A stretch of DNA of 64,000 nt from Dolomedes plantarius (GCA_907164885.2 OU015495.1:2342808-2406807); one strand, 5' to 3'. Shown: positions 47,238 through 61,250, counted from the first letter of the stretch. Numbers and translations: made by a program. Notes: generated from the sequence alone by a model not told the origin.

Positions 47238-47309
<72 letters not shown>
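47238..47309. repeat. (TA)n microsatellite
   Basis: About 36 TA units directly abut a P1 MITE. Long low-complexity IYIYIY frames here are artefacts. Confidence 0.95.
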
Positions 47310-47312
<3 letters not shown>

Positions 47313-47407
47313 TGGAATCTCGATCTATCGTTTTTCAAGAGACTGACTGAAATGAACGACACATGGAAAAACGATGGATCCGAAAACAATCGATCGAGAT
47401 TCCACTG
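47310..47407. mobile_element. pogo-type MITE, family P1 copy 3, 98 bp
   Basis: CAGTGGAATCTCGATCTATC is mirrored by GATCGAGATTCCACTG, TA on both sides. It is shorter than the 171 bp copy and inserted at the edge of (TA)n. Confidence 0.88.
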
Positions 47408-47424
47408 TATATATATGTAAAAAT

Positions 47425-47590
47425 TTTGACGCATTTTGGAACTTTTCTGTTTAACTGCTTACTGCCTGACCAAGCGATACAGACTTGGTTTGGTGCTCTG
47501 CCAAAATTATGACTCGCGATGACGGATGGTTTTAGCGTCTGAAACTTTGCTTTCTGGAGGACCGTTATGGAGGAACGTAATCCTACAGTA
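47425..47590 (-). repeat. Dispersed repeat R1, copy 2
   Basis: On the - strand it reads GTTCCTCCATAACGGTCC … TCATAATTTTGGCAG … CAGTTAAACAGAAAAGT … AAAATGCGTCA, as at 18066-18175. The origin is unknown. Confidence 0.65.
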
Positions 47591-48699
47591 AAAATGCAGT
47601 ACATGACACTTGAGGATAGTCATATAAATAAATTTTAAGGCTTCAATCGAAAAATTTCTTCTAGTAATATGTATAACATGATTTTACTGTAATAAATAAC
47701 TGATAATATAATGCATGTGATACAACATTTACCTAATAGTAAGTATATTATTACACAGCAATCAATATGATAAAACAAAAATTTTGATGGAAGATGACAA
47801 TATGGAAAAAATGGAAGAAAAAAATACTACATTAAAAAAGCTCTTGATTTCTGTAATTCCTATCAATAATAATAATAATTCAGCAATTAAAGCTTATCAT
47901 ATACTGTTTCTAAAGGAACTAAGATTTAAGAAATTCAATAACAATGCGTATGTCAAAATTCATATTACTGATATGTATTCAACTAGTAGATGAGTAACAG
48001 AAGAACAGAGTTTCTTATCATCTGCAATAAAAATTTTAAAATGGCAGGTACTTTCAAACAAATTAATAATTCATTAGGGCAAGAAACATTAGGTATGACT
48101 GTCTCTATGGACAACTCACCAATGTGAGGCTAATCAAACTCTTTGATATAAATAGGAGAAACAACAGAAAATTCCAGAAGAACATCGTGGGAGAGGGTAG
48201 AGGAAGCAGACACATGAAAGGAAGAAAGCTTGAAAGAGAAAACAAGGGAGAGAAATTTCATGACCACCCACACAATTGACAAACTTGTTAACAAAGCTGA
48301 CAAATAAAGCAGGAAATTTGAGAGAAATGCAGGAAAACAGAATTGAGATCATGGAGTAATGAAAGGAATAAAAAAATAAAGAAATAATATTAAATGATTA
48401 GAGAAGCAGAGGAGAAACTGCAAATTAAAGATGCATTTATTAGCAAATATATTTCGAGGAAGTAGATAAAGACACGGTAGACATATAAATGACTAAAACA
48501 GAGGAATTATTATACATAACAGAGCTTTCTAGAGGATCTGATACAGATGTTGTGTCCATATGCTGAACAATTTTCACATCAGAATATTTGAATTTTTGCC
48601 TGCACTTCCAGGGGCATTTGACTATCATAGGTATAGATAATTCTAGATTTTTAACACACTTTGAATTCTTTTTCATGCACAAGTCAAGGACACGTTTGG

Positions 48700-50700
48700 T
48701 TTGATGCATACAGGACAAATTACTATAGTTGCAAGATAAGCTATAAATACCTCATTAAAGATATTCAGGTATTTGGGGTTTTTAGGAGGGGAAAACAGAG
48801 TTTACTGATGGGTTTAAATATAACTTTAAATTTGAACACGGACAAGATTTTTCTCAATTTAAAACACACTGGTGGGCAAAACGAGAAGACCTATTATATA
48901 ACCTATCATAATTCTGAGACTAATTAAAAACATGAGAGTAGATTCTGGGGCAGAACTGAATTTTTAACAGTTTTACTAGTGACCAAAGAGTTGAAGCTGC
49001 TGATGGTTGCTAAAGATTTCAAAAAGTTCATTTCGGCTCTAAGACAAATGGGATCCGAATATATATGTAATGTGTGAATAAAGCTCTCAGGGTAATTATT
49101 GGAGTAGTCAAGACTCCAATCGCTGCAATGCAAATTAATACTTCAAATCCTCCCATTCATATGAAAATCAAGAGGCAAGCCATTGGGGCTCACATCAAAA
49201 TGTTGGCCTCTCACAGAGCAGAATGGTTACAAGACCATCAACCTAGCTCTCTAAAAACACAAATTTCTCCAGTAGAAGTATGCCAAAAAACACTTGAAGA
49301 TTTTGATGCTAACATACCAATGGAAAACACGAAAAGGCTGATCAACCTCTTTGATTAAATGGAAATCGAAAACAGACTGACAGTCCTAGATTTGTGGAAA
49401 AAAGATAACCTAGAGGCAATTTTGAAGGCAATATCGTTGTGTATGATCAACAAACAATATCTGGAAGATGAATGGACTTGAGTTTATACAGATGGGTCTT
49501 GGATTCAAGACAGAGCGGGAGCTGATGTCTACAGTACACTATTTTCCCAGAGTGCCCCTGTCGGCCGATATATGTCCAATTTTGATGCCGAGATTTTCGC
49601 AATTCATTTAGCACTCAAAAATTTATAAACCAAAACCAACATGTTCTCCAAAGTGGTTATTTTGGTTGATTCTATATCTGCCATCCAAGTGAGACAATGG
49701 TCTTATCTAAAATCAAACCCTGAACCTTCTTAGAGGTATGGAGAAAATTATTGTCTTTCAGTGGATTCCATCATATATCAGTATTGAAGGCAATGAACAG
49801 GCAGATTTGCTTGCATAAAACAGAACCCGCATTCAGCATGATATCATACCTGTTACACTGGATACACTCAAAAGACACGTTTTTGAAAAGTTTAGAGAGG
49901 TCAGCAACTCTAACATGATGGAAAAATTGAAAGGTAAAACATGGGAGAACATTCAAGACTGTTGGAAATTGTATGGCCACAAACCCCCAGAAGGAAGCAG
50001 TAGAAAATTTCAGGTTACAGACTGGACATGACTGCTTGGCAGAACATCTGTTCAAAATAGGTATATTTCCTACCAACGTTTTCCCAATCTGCAGGGCAGG
50101 CATTATGAATTCGGATCACCTCCTAACTTGCCATGGACTTGACAGAATCTCTCAGAGAAATGGAGACATCAGCAAATTGTATTGGGATGCAAGGACCAGT
50201 ATGAACTCTCTTTGTGACTGAACTTTTTAATTGCATAAATTTTTCTAGTCTATTTTGTTTCTAGTTTATATTGTTTTGTTTTGTTTCCTGATCCTTTATA
50301 ATGTTATCAGCTGTTTGATCTGTATGGATTAATTTCCGGAATAAAGCCATATGTAACAACAAAAACATATATGTAATATGTGATAAATGTAAGTATTGAA
50401 GTCTACAGTTTTTTTTAAAATTATTATAATTTCAGGGATGATTAGAATAGACATGAGAAGACATAAAGACAGAAAATGGCTTTCTACACATGGATGTATT
50501 GAATCTAGATTCTGATTTAGAAATCAAAACATCAAGAAAGGCGAGTTTGTTATTAGTCTCTACTTCAGAAGTAGACTGGATAGTACAGGTAAAATAGTGC
50601 ATGTACAGGTCACATATAAGAGGGGGATAGAGGATCACCTACAGCAAAATCCTTCAGATTGTTCACAAAATTCCTTATTAATGTTAAAAGTGGTTTGTTT
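48700..50700 (-). pseudogene. Penelope-like element reverse transcriptase remnant, split by a LINE
   Basis: On the - strand, 50700-50386 reads VGDPLSP, then (after a frameshift) ICDLYMHYF, LAFLDVLISKSESRFNT and RKPFSVFMSSHVYSNHP, matching the Penelope RT pattern GSPLSP…FLDV…YRKPT…SNHP. The frame resumes beyond the inserted LINE at 49060-48930 (SDPICLRAEMNFLKSLATI) and reaches VIFKPISKLCFPLL near 48800, like the segment before the endonuclease domain. I cannot see a GIY-YIG motif. Multiple stops make it a fossil. Confidence 0.65.
49080..50366 (+). pseudogene. 5'-truncated non-LTR retrotransposon, RT end plus RNase H
   Basis: The + strand reads the RT C terminus (ALRVIIGVVKTPIAAMQINT), then an RNase H domain with VYTDGSWIQDRAGA (near 49490), FDAEIFAIHLAL (near 49585) and VVILVDSISAIQ, giving the D, E, D catalytic pattern. 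Stops and frameshifts interrupt it. A 3' UTR with AATAAA ends near 50366. The flanking direct repeats ATATATGTAATGTGTGAAT (49061-49079) and ATATATGTAATATGTGATA (50367-50385) match at 17 of 19 bases and fit a LINE target duplication. Confidence 0.85.
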
Positions 50701-51799
50701 AATTAATGTATTCCTTAGGTTCAAAATTAATATAAAGGAATTCCCAAATCTGGATTTTAAACACTTTAGTGCTCTTTCAATAGGAATACTGGTGAAAAGA
50801 TATTAAACATCAAAGGGAAACATGCAGTAAAAATTCAGAAAACATGTTTTGATTTTAGTAACAAATTCACTGAAGTTTTCACAAAGTGTGAGTGTTATTA
50901 GAACCTAAGGGGAAACCCCATTATAAACTGGCACTTACTGTATCTTTAAATATAAAAATATCAATAAGAAAAATAAATAGTAATTTTGTTTGTTAGACCT
51001 ATGGAAATTTTAGAAAATACTTTTAATGACAAAATAATTTACAAAATTGATTTAAAAAAAAGATAGAAAATCACAAAATATTTTGATATTTATAAGCTGC
51101 AAGCAATTTTCTGAAATTTTAATGAAATCCTGAAATTTATTGTTAAAAAATTTTTTTAATGAAAAAAATGATCAGTTGCTTATGATTTCTATATGAAGCT
51201 ATGTATTTAACGAATGGTAGACACAATGAAGTGATTCCAAATTCTTTTAAACACAATTCAAAACTATTCACAAAAGTGTAAGGAAAATGCAGTAAAAAAT
51301 TAATATTTATCAACAATACTAAAATTTTGATTAATAATTGTGCAGTATAAAATATTAGATAAATATTGGAAAAAATACAAATTTAAATAACAATTTCATG
51401 CACAAAAATTTTCAAAAAATTAGCAACCATTTGTCATATTTAGAAGTCCCCATAAATATATAAAAAAAGAACACTCCAGGAAAAGCAGAACTATTACAAG
51501 GGAAATTTCAATATTAGGTTAATTTTCCTGTCACATTAAGTTAACTTCATTTTCTAAAAATTAAAATACGAAGTTTTTTTATATAATTTATTTCTAGTTC
51601 AAATTTCAAATTGCACAGCATATTTTTTGGTTTCATATTAAATATTTATTACATACATATGTATACATATTAAATATTTATTCATTGAGGAAGAATTTAT
51701 TTGTTGATTGCATTAGAAAAAAACAAAAATAAAATTTAGTATGGATAATAGTAGAAAGGTTTTAAATGCTCTCATGCAAATTATATATATATATACATA

Positions 51800-52266
51800 T
51801 ATAACATTAAAAATCCCATAACACTTTCAAATTCTAGTTATTCTAAATTAATTTGGGCATTCGAGCTAATTTTGATTCTAAAAGCCGTCAAGCGAGAATT
51901 CTAAAATGGCAACTATATTACTCGAAAACTAAACATGCATAGCGTGGGTACACAATTAACTACTTTAGCGCAATAGTCACGCCTTTTCCTAACTTTTAAC
52001 CAATTAACCTCTACTGCGATCACATGGCGAGATAAGTCTATTTAAAACCTACAATCATATAGGTGTGTGCTTTTTTTCATTTTGTACGCTGCCCCGAGAA
52101 GCTGTCTTTCCACGATTCTTATTTTAAAAAAATGTAATTAAATAATCTTCTGTATCGTGGGTTTATCTTCGGTCAAGACTACTTCAATTTTTATATCTAC
52201 ACTGTGACACGGGGAACTCAAACATCTTTTTAATTCATTCTTCCGGGGCTGGGTCCCCATGTTACA
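51800..52266 (+). mobile_element. Probable solo LTR next to (TA)n
   Basis: It ends CCCCATGTTACA and starts TATAACATTAAAAATCCC, the expected TGTAACA with one change. A TATTTAAAA box lies at about 52039. A (TA)n tract follows (52267-52287). No coding region remains. Confidence 0.4.
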
Positions 52267-52287
52267 TATATATATATATATATATAT

Positions 52288-52339
52288 AACTCAAACATCT
52301 TTTTAATACATTCTCCCGGGGCTGGGTCCCCATGTTACA
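52288..52339 (+). repeat. Second copy of the LTR 3' end
   Basis: AACTCAAACATCTTTTTAAT … GGGGCTGGGTCCCCATGTTACA repeats the last 50 or so bases of 51800-52266 with two differences, separated from it only by (TA)n. Replication slippage or a second, truncated LTR could explain it. Confidence 0.8.
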
Positions 52340-52363
52340 CACACACACATATATATATATATA

Positions 52364-53153
52364 CAGTAACCACCGCTTATAGTGATCACTGGTTATAAGA
52401 ATCAACCGTTTATAAGAATCAATATCGCGAAAACAAAAACAAATGAATTATTTCCATGTTAAAATTTTCGCTTTAAAGAATCAATCCACCGGTTTTAAGA
52501 ATCAGTTTACACTCTTCGCTTTACTACCATTTTTCCAAAAAACCTACTTAAACCCTCAAAAGGCACGAAGTTCGTTCTTTTTTTTAAAGAAAGATTGATA
52601 AGATGGGATGGAATATAGTCGTAAAATTCACCCCTTTCTTTATTAGACATAACATAATCGTTTCCCCTTAAACGCTTTACCACAACACTGTCCTATTAGC
52701 TTGACCCGGGGGCAACTTTACCCGTCCGAGTAAATCTTCGTCTGAGACTATAAGTATTGAAAGAGGTATAAACAGCCTTCTGAAAACTTCATTACGTCAA
52801 ACTACAGTAGAAAACTTTTTCTTGCTCCCTTCCTGTAGTTGAAATGTTAAAACTGTTAAGCAGGTATGTTGTAACTTGTAACAATTATTGTATTTTTTTC
52901 TTCTCTTACTATAATCATGTGTATCTACTTATAGGTCTAAAAATTAAGTTTTATTTTTAAAACTATAAGAAAAATTTTAATAAAAGATAGTTAATGTAAA
53001 TTAAAGAGTATTTTATGGTAAATTATCTAATATATGTATATATAGGTGTGTGTGTTCCAGTCCAAAAACCTAAATTTCGGTTATAAGAATCAACCGCTTA
53101 TAAGAATCAAAAACAGTAATAACAAACGTGATTCTTATAAGCGGAAATCACTG
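52364..53153. mobile_element. pogo/Tigger-type non-autonomous element
   Basis: The left end CAGTAACCACCGCTTATAG and the right end (other strand CAGTGATTTCCGCTTATAAG) are inverted repeats with TA at both sides. Multiple TTATAAGAATCAA repeats lie near each end. The interior has no transposase frame. Confidence 0.8.
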
Positions 53154-53719
53154 TATGTTTATATATGTATATATACACACACACAGAAGCATATAAATTT
53201 TCATATAATGCACACTCTCAAAGACTTAATATTTACAAAAGAAAAAATGTGTGATGCACATGTTGTCTAAATAAAAATAAATTACAAACAGGAATAAATT
53301 AAGATTTGACAGGTTTTTAATCTTTGAATGGAAATGCATTGAAATTTAAGATAACCTTAAAAAAATTTCAAAATTTTTTGCAAGTGACATTTTAATTTTA
53401 TTTTATTTTTTAAAATAGCACAAAATACTTTTTTCCACAGTGGATACCTGATTATTCAGGAATAAATGGTTAAAGAACTGAATTTTTAAAAATCAAATTT
53501 ACAGCTAGCTGCAAGAATCCAGTAAGAAATTTCCTGACAATTACAAGTTCCTTCATGGAAATTAGGAAGTTTCATGACCTCTTCCTGATTTTCAAACCCA
53601 ATTTTTATTTCCCAGAGGCACACAAACCTTGTCCTATATAAATTAAGGTGGTCAACAACTTCAAAAGTAATAAAACAAAACATTCAATAGAGAGATAAAA
53701 TAGCCTTTATATATGTTCA

Positions 53720-54387
53720 CTAGCTGAAAACCCGCACTTCACTACGGAGTACATTCAAATTAAATACAACAGTCAATGTTTGCAATTAATGCCCCAAAAA
53801 AAAATAAATATATATATTTATAATAAATGCGGCAATCAATATATACAACTGATGTAAAATATATATATATATTTATAAAAAAATCGTAAGGGATATTTAT
53901 TTTTTTTGGATAATATCCAATCGTCTGCAGCATTCGCAAGGGGAAAAATAAATTTGTCTATTTCATTGTTATGGACGTGACAATAAATTTATTTAAAGTA
54001 CCAGAAAAAGAAATCACATGATCAGCATTTAATAAATTAAATTTTAAAAATTAATCTTTAAAAATTCACCAAAAATCAGAAAATAGAGATAAAGGTTCGA
54101 AAAAGATTTCATTTTAAAGGAATTTTTATGATCTTTCTTGTGATATAAATTTTATAACCCTCAAATTATTAAATGCAAACTGAAAAAAAGTTACAAAAAC
54201 AGCTTAAAAATTTAATTTAAAAAAATCTAAGGAGAATTTTTCAAAAATCTTTCTTAGTGCTCCCCTACACTATAAGAAGAATCGCCATGCAAAATTTCAG
54301 TCCTTTAGGTCCAGCGGTTTGTTCTGTGCGTTGTATGTCAGTCAGTCAGTGAGTCAGTCAGTTACGGAACTGTTTTATATATATAGA
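53720..54387 (-). mobile_element. Non-autonomous Helitron, copy C (complete ends)
   Basis: On the - strand it starts A|TCTATATATATAAAACAG at 54387 and ends TTTTCAGCTAG|T at 53720, the canonical A|TC…CTRR|T layout. It contains ACTGACTGACTG units near the 5' end and CCGTAGTGAAGTGCGGG near the 3' end. It is 668 bp, noncoding, and is the reference for copies A and B. Confidence 0.85.
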
Positions 54388-55218
54388 TTGTATTAATTCA
54401 GGCACTAACTTCCCCTTCCAATTTAAAAAAAAACAACCTGAAATAAATAAGTAAATAAAGCAAGTCTAAACAATGATTTAAGGATCACATAACTATATGA
54501 ATTTTCCACATTCAAAAGAAAAAACTTCTTTACTCTTATAATTACTTTAATCACAATTCACAAATAATCTAATGTGTTAACATATTGAAACATATAGCTA
54601 CATTAATCATCAACAGTAATTGTTATGATAAATTGCTTGTTACAGTATGGGGATATCATTACAATACTCAATAAAATCATTTTTATAGATTACAACGTAT
54701 ATTTTGCAATAGAAAGGATATTAATAATAATTTATGATTACACAAAACTATATTATTAGGATTTTTAAATTTTACCCTAAAACAAAATCAATGATAAAAG
54801 TAATAGTATTTTATAAAACACAAATCTTAAAAGTTAATATCTGCAAAAGGTAATGACAGTACAAGTCATACTTCCTTTTATGACATGGTGGATTACATTA
54901 TTCCCTTCTAATTATTATCATTATAATGCTCCAAATTTATAACTTTTTTTTTCTTTCTACCTTAAAAATTTTACTTTAAAAACTATGGACAGTTAAAAAA
55001 TAATCTAGCATCAACGATACACCATTGCCATAATTCCCACTTTTCTTGTAATCCAAAACTAAGTACTTCTTAAAAACTATTAAGAACGATCCTTAAATTA
55101 AATTTGAGGATCTATCTTAAAGCCTATTTTTTATAAAAACATTTTACTAATCTGAAAACTTGCTATTCATTTACTGTTTACTGTAAACTGATATATTGAT
55201 AACAATATTCATGAAATA

Positions 55219-55364
55219 CAGTCCATTCCGGTTAATCGCACCAGCCACTTATTCGGACTGAATTCCATCTTGTAACGTAAGGCATGCTCGTTTAATCGGA
55301 CCAGCCAGTTATTAGGACCAAAATGATTGCGTCCCGATGTGATCCGATTAACTGGAATCGACTC
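55219..55364. mobile_element. Small pogo-type MITE
   Basis: CAGTCCATTCCGGTTAATCG is mirrored by CGATTAACTGGAATCGACT with TA outside both ends (one terminal base altered on the right). The inside repeats AATCGGACCAGCCA-like phrases. Confidence 0.75.
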
Positions 55365-56040
55365 TATAACTAATTTTGAATAAAAACATTAGTAAAGGAA
55401 ACACAGATCACAAAAAGTATTAGAGATATACTAAAGTCAATCACATAAAAATCAAATATTTAAATATGATATCATAGTACAAAATTCAATGAAAGCCCAG
55501 TGGGTACAAACTGAAACCACTAAAGCTACCTTAATGCTGACCCATCCATTTTACTGTGTTTGTGTCAGGCATTTAATGCATTGAAATGCACAGAACAAAA
55601 GTACTTGGGGACAATGTATTGAGTTATTACTTCCTATAGCCTTAACTTTAAGATATAGATTTAATTTTGGCACATACTTCCAACTACAGTGAATTATATT
55701 ATGCTATGAAATATGAGGAAAAAATACATGGAATATTTTCCCCCACATAATTATTGGAAATGCACTGCTGTATACCACTATGCATGTATTTCAGCAATAA
55801 TATAATGCAAATACAAGTTTTCTTGTTCAATACATGCATGAGCTCTACCTACTACCATAGCCTTCTTTAGGAAAAAATTGGTTTTGCAACATTTAATACA
55901 TGCAAAAAGTGATAAAAACATTTAAAAAATCCAATGAAAAACATATATTCAGAACAAATGGGGTACATAATCAGAACTTTAAAAAAAAAAGTACAGTATA
56001 TATGAATGGCTAAAAAAGAGAACATTTACAACAAATTTAC

Positions 56041-56164
56041 CTGTATTCTGCCTCATGCTTGACCGTCTCAGAATATTTGGACTCTTAGTTACAACTTTAA
56101 CCTGGTGCTGGTTATGTTGATTTTTACAAGTATTTGGTAAACAAGCTTGTACAGAAGTGGCCAT
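56041..56164 (-). CDS. FAM110-like protein, coding exon 1 (residues 1-41 and first base of 42)
   Basis: The ATG at 56164 opens 41 codons (MATSVQACLPNTC … SPNILRRSSMRQNT) plus one base, then a CAG|GTAAAT donor. Joining to 46128 restores the codon GCT and puts SPNILRR … RKSAVERLEESKA in register with the FAM110 N terminus (a PDYFRR-like motif, then SAVERLEADKAKYVK). This register agreement is the main evidence for the splice. On the - strand an ACAATTTTAG acceptor near 56191 suggests the exon begins at 56190 and that a further 5' noncoding exon lies upstream. Its location is not known; 59.1-59.4 kb, with a more GC-rich, CCAAT-containing stretch, is one candidate. Confidence 0.85.
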
Positions 56165-57028
56165 AATGGAATCTTAATAAATTTTAAAATCTAAAATTGT
56201 AAAAAGAAACACATTAGCAACATTTTTATTAACAGATAACTAAATAAATTATCAAGATTATTTTGAAATAAAACAAAATTATACTTTAAAAAAATACCTT
56301 TTATAATATGCTATATAACTGTTTGATTTTTGTATTAAAAAGGATTATATTTAAAAGGTACATAAAAGATGCAAAATGACAGATTCCCAACAGTTATTAT
56401 CATTCCTTAACACTTTCTAAAGGTTACTAGTTAGATGAATGGCAGGCAAAATATTAAGATTAATGCTGAGTAACATATTTTTAATTACCAAAGTCTCCAG
56501 TAATTATTTTGAAGTTTTAAGGCTTAATTAAGTGCTATAGCTCCCATTGTTATAACTTCTCTAATTTGCAGCAAAATGTTAGCTCAAGAATAAACATTCC
56601 TATGAGAGTTCGAACCTGCAGAAAAGAAAGAAAACATATTTAATATTATTATAAACACTTTTTCAAATCAATCAATAAATACACAGAAGAGAAGTTAGAT
56701 AAATATTAAATGTTTATTGCCACCTATATAAAAATTAACACAATAACACCTTGCCGGTATATCTGAAGATTCTAAAATAACATTACATTAATTATATCCA
56801 GTATATTGAAAAAGAAAAATGAGTGCCATTTGAAAATTAATTACATCTCTGAAATTAATATAACCATTGACAAAAATATCTTATTTTTCAGACTGAGAGA
56901 AATTTTAGAAAATAAATATTTAAATATTTCTTATATATCTCAAAAGCTCTTTCAAGACAAAATATTTATCTCACACACACACACATATATATATATTTAT
57001 GTGAATATTTTCTTCTTTTATTCAATAG

Positions 57029-57130
57029 CCGAATGGCTAGGGCGCTGGCATTCGGTACCAGAGTCTGTGGGTTTGTGTCTCACTGTAGGTCCCGGTCAAA
57101 TTAGCTCTTGTACAGCAAAAAATGACCGCA
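57029..57130 (+). mobile_element. tRNA-derived SINE head or tRNA pseudogene
   Basis: TAGCCGAATGGCTAGGGCG (A-box region) is followed by GTGGGTTTGTGTCTC (decayed B box), then an unrelated CCAAACCAAACC tail. The acceptor stem does not pair, so it is not a working tRNA. Confidence 0.5.
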
Positions 57131-57357
57131 GTGCTCCAAACCAAACCAACCTTTTATTCCAATATATATTACTTGTGCTTTGAACATATTATTTCATAAC
57201 TAACTTTTTATCTTTATAACTAGAAAAGGAATAATAATCCTATTAACTTTCATAATGATAATTTTATTTTTACAGAAAAAAATGAGCTATATATACACAC
57301 ATATTTATGTAATTAAGTGATAAACATATGTGTGAATATATATGTGTATAAAAGTTA

Positions 57358-57393
<36 letters not shown>

Positions 57394-57732
57394 ATATAAA
57401 TGTAAAATGTTCTATTTTACCATAAAAATAGTGACATAAAAATGTCAAACAATTACTTTAAAATAATTAAATATTATAAAATGAAAGTAATTGACCAAGA
57501 AGTAAAGTAAACATTGGTAACATCTATATGAATACTTCTTATTAAGAAAATTATATAAAATAAATCAAAATTCTCTATGTAAGTGATTTATGTATAGTTC
57601 TTTAAAAGATAGAAACTTTTGCTATAGAATACTGTACAGACTTTTATTAAACAAACTAAATCTTTCATTAAATAAGAAATGTTTACATATAAACTTTGTT
57701 TTTGTATTTTGAAAAAAAAAAAAAAAAAAAAC

Positions 57733-59862
<2,130 letters not shown>

Positions 59863-59865
59863 TAA

Positions 59866-60050
59866 GGGCCTGTTCACATAGGAGTCCATTGCGTTGCGTT
59901 AGGAAAAGATGACGTTGAGACGAAAATAAATAAATCATATGCCTCCAAACGATTAGCAATGAAATTTTTAACGCCTATGATTGGTTTATTTTCGTCTTAA
60001 AGTCATCTTTTCCTTACCGCAACGTCACGGACTCCTATGTGAACAGGCCC
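59866..60050. mobile_element. PIF/Harbinger-type MITE with TAA duplication
   Basis: The ends GGGCCTGTTCACATAGGAGT and ACTCCTATGTGAACAGGCCC are perfect inverses, and the match continues imperfectly for about 75 bp per side, leaving almost no spacer. TAA flanks both ends (59863-59865 and 60051-60053), the 3 bp duplication usual for Harbinger elements. It is 185 bp and noncoding. Confidence 0.92.
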
Positions 60051-60432
60051 TAACACGCTGACTCCATTATCTAAGTAGGCATATCTTCTAAAATTTGAAA
60101 TCTTTATCTTTTTTAAATTCTCAACCAGTATTTTAAGTATCTTTATTTGTTTTTGTATATTCAGTTGTTATGAACTCATTAGCTGTATCACCTGTAGTTC
60201 TTAAGTAGTAAGATAAATAGTTATTCAATAAATAAATTCTTTGAAAAGTCTTTAGTTAACAAATGGTTGGGCTATTTATTCTTCAAGGAAATATAAATAT
60301 TTTGAGTGTAATGAAATTATTTTATGTGCTTAAAATTTTAAGATTTTATTTTTAACGGGATATGGAATCAATAATAATTTTTACGCTAAAACTTTACATA
60401 CAACGTTTTTTATAAAAAAAAATTTAAAAAAA

Positions 60433-61250
60433 CTAGCCGGGTTTAGCGCGTCTAGCCGGTTGGTTTAGAGACCCGCTCCCTTCAACAATCATTGTCAGAG
60501 AATGGAAACACTAAAATACAACTAATAAAGGTATTTAAATTTTGTGGCTACGCATCCCACGTCCTGCAAACAGTCGCAGGCAGAAGAAAAATTCTTTCCC
60601 CCGCCCAGTGAGAAGTTTCCTTCCCTCCACCCCTCCGCGTATGGGCGAAAAATTCTTTCTTCGAGACTTTCCCCTCCCGCATATGAAATGTTGTAAAGTA
60701 CTCCATCATCTGTAGCACAAACTGCATCAACAGACTTATAAATCTGAGATGCGCCAGGCAAATGACCTAAAAGCTGCTTATTAATGAGTATAACGTAGTC
60801 GTTTTTTGGAGCAATGATAGCTCTTTCACGTAACCAACTATGATCTTTAAAATGCTGAGAGAGGTTGGGAAACACTCCTTGTAACAAATCTTCGTGATTT
60901 TTAATTAATTTTCAAATATCTTCCACTGCTATAAGTCCATCATCGCCATGAGACATCAAGTTTTCATTTCCTAGTTGAAGTAAAGTATCAGAAAACTGAT
61001 GTGCATCAGCATCACCTGTCGTATGAACCCTCATATCAGTCTGAAGATCAAGTGTTTCAATTTAATTCCATATAGCTGAAGATTTCAGGCATGCATGTAT
61101 TTCATCAGTTCTTGTTCCACGTGGAATATCAGGTAGAGTCTGTCAGAAGTCAGCAGCCAAGAGCAAAGTAATACTTCCCATACTTCGGCATAATCATTTA
61201 AAAAATTCACAATAACGGTTATTTGATGTTCTACGATGCGGCAATTAAAG
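60433..61250 (-). pseudogene. Helitron Pif1-like helicase remnant with 3' terminus
   Basis: The - strand reads SITLLLAADF, then QTLPDIPRGTRTDEIHACL (near 61140), DLQTDMRVHTTGDADAHQF, and, in a 121-codon frame (60887-60522), WLRERAIIAPKNDYVILINK and LLGHLPGASQIYKSVDAV. These match the C-terminal helicase half of Helitron proteins (GDFRQTLPVIP, LR.NMRV, RAILAPKN, INxxLLxxLPG, YxSxDxV). In-frame stops interrupt it, e.g. near 60905. The Walker A region and the Rep domain are not present. Downstream, GCGCTAAACCCGGCTAG|T at 60433 is a plausible 3' end. Confidence 0.8.

Larger units (their letters stand above)
46129..56040 (-). other. FAM110 intron, 9.9 kb, rich in transposons
   Basis: It is bounded by a donor CAG|GTAAAT (- strand, 56041/56040) and an acceptor TTTTGCAG|CTAATAGG (46129/46128), with matching phase. 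It contains a P1 MITE, repeat R1, a Penelope-like element split by a LINE, a solo LTR, two further pogo-type elements and a Helitron. Stretches 46200-47230, 47610-48690, 50710-51790 and 54390-55210 hold nothing else I recognise. Confidence 0.75.

Noticed and set aside
47137..47434. Long IYIYIY open frames on both strands over TA tracts (also near 267, 8862, 43244 and 57683)
   Set aside because: They are translations of (TA)n microsatellites and carry no protein information.
48440..48718. Cys-containing - strand frame read as a zinc-binding protein
   Set aside because: The Cys spacing fits no finger, and it lies in the downstream part of a decayed Penelope-like element.
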